DNA of 64,000 nucleotides from assembly GCA_910579465.1 (NCBI GenBank), contig CAJTUB010000007.1, positions 75,011-139,010 on the forward strand, written 5' to 3'. The notes below the pieces were generated by a model, which saw nothing but the letters and a program-made list of their open reading frames with translations, was not told the DNA's origin and searched no databases. The stretch comes from an uncultured Lachnospiraceae bacterium (lineage in GTDB: Bacteria; Bacillota; Clostridia; Lachnospirales; Lachnospiraceae). The first letter of the stretch is position 1. Each line of letters begins with the position of its first letter. The translations under genes and the position numbers were made by a program. Positions 61,401-64,000 of the stretch are shown one piece after another.

Positions 61401-64000
61401 ATACAGCTCCGGTATACTCGTAAAAATATACCGTCCCGTCTGCCGCCGTTGCCTTTGCCAGCCTGTCGCCGTCATATTCATAGGTCACAGTCCTTCCGGC
61501 ATAATCCTTTATCCCGGTAAGACGCCCGCTTTGATAGGTCAGCATGGTTTTTCTGCCAAGCGCGTCTGTAATCTGTATCGGTCTTCCCTTTGCATCCACG
61601 GTAATCGTAACCGCATTGCCGTAAGCGTCCTCTTCCCTTACAAGATAGCCTGCCGCATTGTAATAATACTTCGTCTGGTCCGGCATTGTCAGAAGATAGC
61701 CGCCGTCCGCCGTCCGGGTCAGGGTATTTCTCGAACTCTTAGCCCAGAAGCTTTTTTCATCCATCGTAATATAGTTATCAATCCCGCCGCCCGGCAGCTC
61801 TACAAGGAAAATATGCTCATTTTTGTAATCCTCCGAAGGATACGCCCTACAAGCATAATTCAGGTTCCAGCCCTTACCGAATACGCTGTCCTCCTTGTCA
61901 TTTTGGGAATTATATGTCCTCACAAGCTGAAATTCATTCTTGCCGTACGGATACGATAAATCAACATAGCTGCCCGAATAATTGCCGGTCGGGGCATAGG
62001 CGCCCTCTACGCTTCCGAAGTATACCGCCGCACGCAGCTCTTCTCCCAGGAAAGGCATATATTCTACCTTACCCTCTATCCTGTCGCCTTCTCCCTCCCA
62101 CTGGTAGGAATCCATCCCAAGGAAGGTCCCGGTTTTTACCTGGCGCTTTGGTCCGCTGATACTGCCCCAGTAGTTATTCGACGCATTAATTGCATAAAGG
62201 TCGCTCGTATTTTTTACGGCGCAGGCATTTCCTGCAAAACGGCAGTAATTCACCGAAATGTCGTTCAAGTTAGAAACCAGCACCGCATATCTTTTCGCCC
62301 CGACAAACATGGAGTTTAAAACCGATACCATACCATACGCATTCAAAATCGTATCGGCATAACGGAATACACAGTCGCTTGCCTGCAGCTTACCGCCGTC
62401 ATTAATACGGATTCCGCTCCAATATTCTATCGTACTGCTTCCTTCCTCTGCTCCGACATAGGACGGGTCCCCCGCATAGGAGAAAACAATCTTCTTTTCC
62501 TCCGTACCGAGCGCCTGCAGGGTGCCGCTTAGGGAGATGCCATAATTCGGACGGAACAGCAGCTTAGCTCCCGGAGAAAGCTGAAATGTTTTCCCATACG
62601 GAATCGTAATAGATTCGCAAAAGTAGGTATCCTCCGGCAAGACAATACTATTTGCCAGTGTTCCATACAAAAGAACCCCGTTGGAATACTTACTGCCGAT
62701 AAACTGATTCTCCCGGATGCCCTCTAACTCTTCTCCGGTGCGCAGGGCGCCGATGTTAAGGAAAACAGGGTAGGAACCGGATTCCATAAAGGTATTCCCA
62801 TTCACAGAGAATACCCCTGTCCCAAGATTGTATACATACAGCCCGTAATAGGTGGTCCCCGTCACCGTGCATCCTGACATGGTGAAGGAGGCATCCCCGC
62901 CCTGGCTTACGCTGACACCGTACCTTCCCCCCGTGATGGTGCTGTCCAGGAGCTCCGTGCTCCCGTACGACATCACGGCGTACTCCCCCGACGCGAGGAG
63001 GGTACACCCTTCCAGCCTCACGTCACCCTTCGCCTCCGTCCGGAGCATCCCATAACCGGAGGCTCTCCCGTCCAGCACACAACGGGAAAGCCGCGCACTC
63101 CCGGATACCGTAAGGCCCGGTTCATAGCCGCTCCTGCCTTTTACATTCCTCATCTCCATATACTCCGCGGTAAGGCTCCCCCCTGCATATACGATAAACC
63201 CGTTCCATGTACCGCTTTTCCTGACGGTAAGCCCTTCCGCGTATTCCGCATCGCCGTATGAGGTAAGGACCACCGGCTTCCCTTCTGTCCCCGACAGGAT
63301 AAGGCTCCCCCCGTCCGAAACCAAAAAGTTCGTCCCGGCCTCCCTCAGAAGCACGCTCCCGGCCGGCACGGTCAGGCATCCGCCCCCGTATACGGAGATG
63401 TTCCCTGTCGCATAAATCCCTTCCGGCAGTACCAGTTCCTTATTGAGTGAACCCTCAAGGTAAGGGATGTCCGCACCGGTATGCCCGCTGCAGGTGTTCC
63501 CGCGTATCCCGTCCATCTGTCTTCCCGTCACACCCCCCAGGTTCACACAGACCGGGTAGGAGCCGCATCCCGTGAAGGTGTTCCCTTCCACGGAGAATCC
63601 CCCCGTCCCGAGACCGGAGATGTACAGCCCGTAATAGGAGGTTCCCGTGACCGTGCACCCGGTCATGGTGAAGGAGGCCTCCCCGCCCTGGTTTACGTGG
63701 ACACCGCTGTTTCCCCCCGTCACGGTGCTGTCCAGGAGCTCCGTGCTCCCGTATGCCCTCACGGCGTACTCCCCCGATGCGAGGAGGGTGCTCCCCTCCA
63801 GCCTCACGTCACCCTTCGCCTCCGTCCGGAGCATCCCGTAAGCGGAAGCCCTCCCGTCCAGCACACAGCGGGAAAGCCGCGCACTCCCGTATACCGTAAG
63901 GCCCGGTTCATAGCCGCTCCTGCCTTTTACATTCCTCATCTCCACATACTCCGCGGTAAGGCTCCCCCCTGCATATACGATAAACCCGTTCCATGTACCG
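55477..64000 (-). CDS. Giant beta-helix/RHS-repeat polymorphic toxin (N-terminus beyond window)
   Basis: More than 2800 residues are visible. The right part of the locus encodes a right-handed beta-helix region with internal repeats of about 262 residues (FTMTGCTVTGTSYYGLYISG and similar). A YD/RHS core of many repeats follows (patterns such as TYTYDAAGNLLSQTD), ending with the core-closing NARMYDPVTARFLQADTYAG and IDPSGH. Next come a hydrophobic pre-toxin region and, after QLQYFAGEA, a 146-residue tip (LRYWTTFDEMNG, GGGFQLLFEQFDEDW). Such proteins are large secreted or wall-bound weapons like WapA. No frameshift is visible. No signal sequence can be seen because the 5' end is missing. Confidence 0.93.
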   Translation of the reverse strand, partial: GTWNGFIVYAGGSLTAEYVEMRNVKGRSGYEPGLTVYGSARLSRCVLDGRASAYGMLRTEAKGDVRLEGSTLLASGEYAVRAYGSTELLDSTVTGGNSGVHVNQGGEASFTMTGCTVTGTSYYGLYISGLGTGGFSVEGNTFTGCGSYPVCVNLGGVTGRQMDGIRGNTCSGHTGADIPYLEGSLNKELVLPEGIYATGNISVYGGGCLTVPAGSVLLREAGTNFLVSDGGSLILSGTEGKPVVLTSYGDAEYAEGLTVRKSGTWNGFIVYAGGSLTAEYMEMRNVKGRSGYEPGLTVSGSARLSRCVLDGRASGYGMLRTEAKGDVRLEGCTLLASGEYAVMSYGSTELLDSTITGGRYGVSVSQGGDASFTMSGCTVTGTTYYGLYVYNLGTGVFSVNGNTFMESGSYPVFLNIGALRTGEELEGIRENQFIGSKYSNGVLLYGTLANSIVLPEDTYFCESITIPYGKTFQLSPGAKLLFRPNYGISLSGTLQALGTEEKKIVFSYAGDPSYVGAEEGSSTIEYWSGIRINDGGKLQASDCVFRYADTILNAYGMVSVLNSMFVGAKRYAVLVSNLNDISVNYCRFAGNACAVKNTSDLYAINASNNYWGSISGPKRQVKTGTFLGMDSYQWEGEGDRIEGKVEYMPFLGEELRAAVYFGSVEGAYAPTGNYSGSYVDLSYPYGKNEFQLVRTYNSQNDKEDSVFGKGWNLNYACRAYPSEDYKNEHIFLVELPGGGIDNYITMDEKSFWAKSSRNTLTRTADGGYLLTMPDQTKYYYNAAGYLVREEDAYGNAVTITVDAKGRPIQITDALGRKTMLTYQSGRLTGIKDYAGRTVTYEYDGDRLAKATAADGTVYFYEYTGAVSGKRLCAVKNAKGQTVAGITYELRGMRWTVESVTDAAGNTRTYSYDEAKRSTTITNTDGTTETQYYDAAYNIVGIVDGSGNLQTFSYFQDNNLSNYNELKASRDEAGNITSYERDIRGNTTKITYPDNGIETFQYDSRNNCIYHKDPAGVVTHYIYDESGVFLCSVIVELDKNVSYSQYGENDASKFAVTSYTYVTNTEECSLKGLIKTVTNPEGGKTTYTYNASGYQTGIRNAKGYKTEMTYDTLGRVLTVTTPEGRTTEYAYDAAGNILRKKDANGGITGAVYNELLQKVKEYTANGSEAEAYTYTYDAAGNLLSQTDPLGNRTVYTYDCMGRLLKEELPGGAVYTYTYDADGRMLTARRKAPGAGEELLREYAYTLSGKYHKTTETVYFTDTEAAETVFTYDYKNRLIEQKNPDGGVLSWSYATDGTLSLQKDALGNTTYYTYDALKNRTGVWTPFEADRYTYTGTEYDRLGNALRYTRSAAGTTAKRIPSGQLITVTCTYDALGNLLSRTDAAGTVSYCYDKDGRCLSETRTLSGTQSMQTEYTYASGEKPVMAKRLVENASLYTLENTGFMELETVYGYDRAENLIWEAAPDGTVTSYQYDAKGQCIRKTVTAKDKLVTWTSYAYDANGNVTKETQSYEGENAAERVTESVYDSFGRLEKKIDAEKGTTLYAYDRADRQVKTVLPASYREGLSIDAMEHLETEYDTCGREVRCIEVTQGKNQTMVRTVTAQYGYDRNGNRTMECDAFGNATIYRYNPQGSCISYITPETDKAGKAFTVSYTYDALGRKLTETTALGGRTSYTYDGADRLLSVTKGGAAETYTYDGMGNVLTKTESTGRVTTYTYNSLGKITSCEVSGDDTIDSYRETYQYHTSGLLACRENSMGTCQSYVYDGHSNPVMSVLFRTGGTEHRTERYTYDAFGNMLSKTDAEGNVTRYSYDLSGRRCSETVTVSLKELTKTTEYDANGLVLSETDVFGNKTRYRYDAFGRLCYVMNPDGTVAAHYTYDAAGQKISATDGEGHKTVYEYDRDGRVVSVTDAAGGVTKKTYDVLGNVLSDQDANGNKKTYTYDSEGRLLSVTSADGTKVVYTYDTAGNLLTQTDGNKNRTSYAYNKAGLVISKTEGSGDAAVTQHYTYFGNGEVATATDYAGTVTSYTYDSAGNLVEETSVSGSRSSTYTYVYDKANRLVSFTDGSGTTSYAYDALGRITEKRAPGFVTVTFGYDMTAGCEAGFHYETETGEAGTVKRWYDTAGRLVRVQSGDSVAEIAYYMDGARKSVTYGDGAKESYTFDGCHRVTSVKNTLADGSVQDEFLYTYDAAGNLKTKTEQSGGTERGTTAYTYDSLNRLASVAYPDGRTISYTYDGAGNRRTMTETVLAAASDGTPKNVTVETVYTYNSRNQLVRTAETEAGKKRSETVYTYDANGNRLTETKTQYDSNGNGDGGTTVLSASYDLHNQMVSARTAETSVRNTYNAQGFRVAKEVTTDGVTATSRFLYDGEHVIMEADGDGALTARNVYGGPLLFREVYSEAGAGDVDGNPEKVTYSYLYNAHGDVVTLLSGGEAVATYSYDAFGNLTGQTGEADNSVLYAGYQYDVETGLYYLNARMYDPVTARFLQADTYAGSQSDPLSLNLYTYCMNNPERYIDPSGHIAIELAVIVISAVVAGMAVEAGIQKFIEKKVCIDYNRIVGEGLFSGAVSAISFGTGNLLKCTIGPLAAKNALSTGTGLTAKTLAAALIANAAGGAASEAAEEMAHQFFVEGRTFSQIDYRQIGISAALGTVVSAGSTLAGAGIDRLKAKRAAKAVGGIVGNAEDALPARMQLQYFAGEADGSGKRGKVWDYSNGFNRELSNFNSGYEIKSLTEKDLYLVQLHSGKEVGDGRSLRYWTTFDEMNGISTIDDYMDKMALLSEWGPRDNVSIAKVPAGTKVKYVIGTAKDIAKDTLNNIEYRPGGGFQLLFEQFDEDWIIRTQKLSK
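55915..56759. repeat. Second copy of the duplicated Rhs pre-toxin region
   Basis: This is the copy inside the intact large Rhs gene of the stretch at 54221-55056. Both keep the reading frame. Confidence 0.92.
62750..64000. repeat. 786-bp tandem repeat in the beta-helix part of the Rhs gene
   Basis: Sequence around 62750-63214 recurs at 63536-64000 with an offset of 786 bp (262 codons), for example GCCCGGTTCATAGCCGCTCC at 63115 and 63901. The unit is in frame, so unit number could change without breaking the gene. The repeat runs out of the window. Confidence 0.88.

Noticed and set aside
56500..61500. CRISPR-like spaced repeats within the Rhs locus
   Set aside because: Short recurring strings such as CATAGGTATA are the codons of YD repeats at irregular distances inside one open frame, not identical repeats with spacers.
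60250..61959. Plus-strand open frame of 569 codons opposite the Rhs core
   Set aside because: It has the same cause as the other antisense frames in this gene; codon periodicity fits the minus-strand protein.
1..64000. tRNA and rRNA genes
   Set aside because: No T-loop-like GGTTCGAATCC-type string with flanking acceptor pairing and no rRNA segments were noticed on either strand; a covariance search was not possible.

Overview
The window comes from a low-to-mid GC, spore-forming, rod-shaped Firmicute, most likely a Clostridia member of the Lachnospiraceae type. SpoIVA, the mreBCD-PBP2-minCDE-RodA block, sepF-ylmH-divIVA, the ylxM-ffh-rpsP-KH-rimM-trmD-rplS-lepB-rbgA-rnhB run, and the DUF4321 and DUF512 proteins support this. 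The genus cannot be settled from the sequence alone. Almost every gene is on the minus strand, so transcription runs from high to low coordinates.

Layout in coordinate order. 1-663: 3' part of an AAA-type ATPase gene. 0.7-17.2 kb: one long cell-shape and division cluster read mreB > mreC > mreD > PBP2 > minC > minD > minE > rodA > mgsA > D,D-carboxypeptidase > HlyD-like protein > yggS > sepF > ylmH > divIVA > aroB > lspA > rluD. 17.2-22.3 kb: radC, DUF4321, a PLP-lyase-like protein, small accessory enzymes and miaA. 22.5-29.5 kb: mutL, mutS, RNase HI and a membrane MutS homologue. 29.8-38.1 kb: a secreted C40 peptidase, spoIVA, gpsA, plsY, der, a DUF512 protein and pgeF. 38.2-47.4 kb: the translation/export cluster, with a frameshifted yraN and a chemoreceptor inserted between trmD and rplS. 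47.5-49.8 kb: an uncharacterised four-gene DUF2589 cluster. 50.0-51.0 kb: a DUF4430 lipoprotein with an ECF S-component-like protein. 51.3-53.2 kb: the only plus-strand gene, a membrane metallopeptidase cut by a 1115-bp IS982-type element with a clean 6-bp target duplication. 53.2-64.0 kb: a giant beta-helix/RHS polymorphic toxin, open at the right edge, followed by its putative immunity gene, an orphan toxin tip with its own putative immunity gene, and a decayed third tip.

The core clusters serve peptidoglycan elongation, septum placement, ribosome biogenesis, the signal recognition particle and protein export. The accessory right end looks like an interbacterial competition island in which Rhs C-terminal tips have been displaced one after another.

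Smaller-scale structure includes three copies of a palindromic interspersed repeat (one at the broken 5' end of yraN), consensus promoters before the C40 peptidase, rplS, ylxM and DUF4430 genes, and hairpins that contain the Shine-Dalgarno sequences of ylxM and spoIVA.
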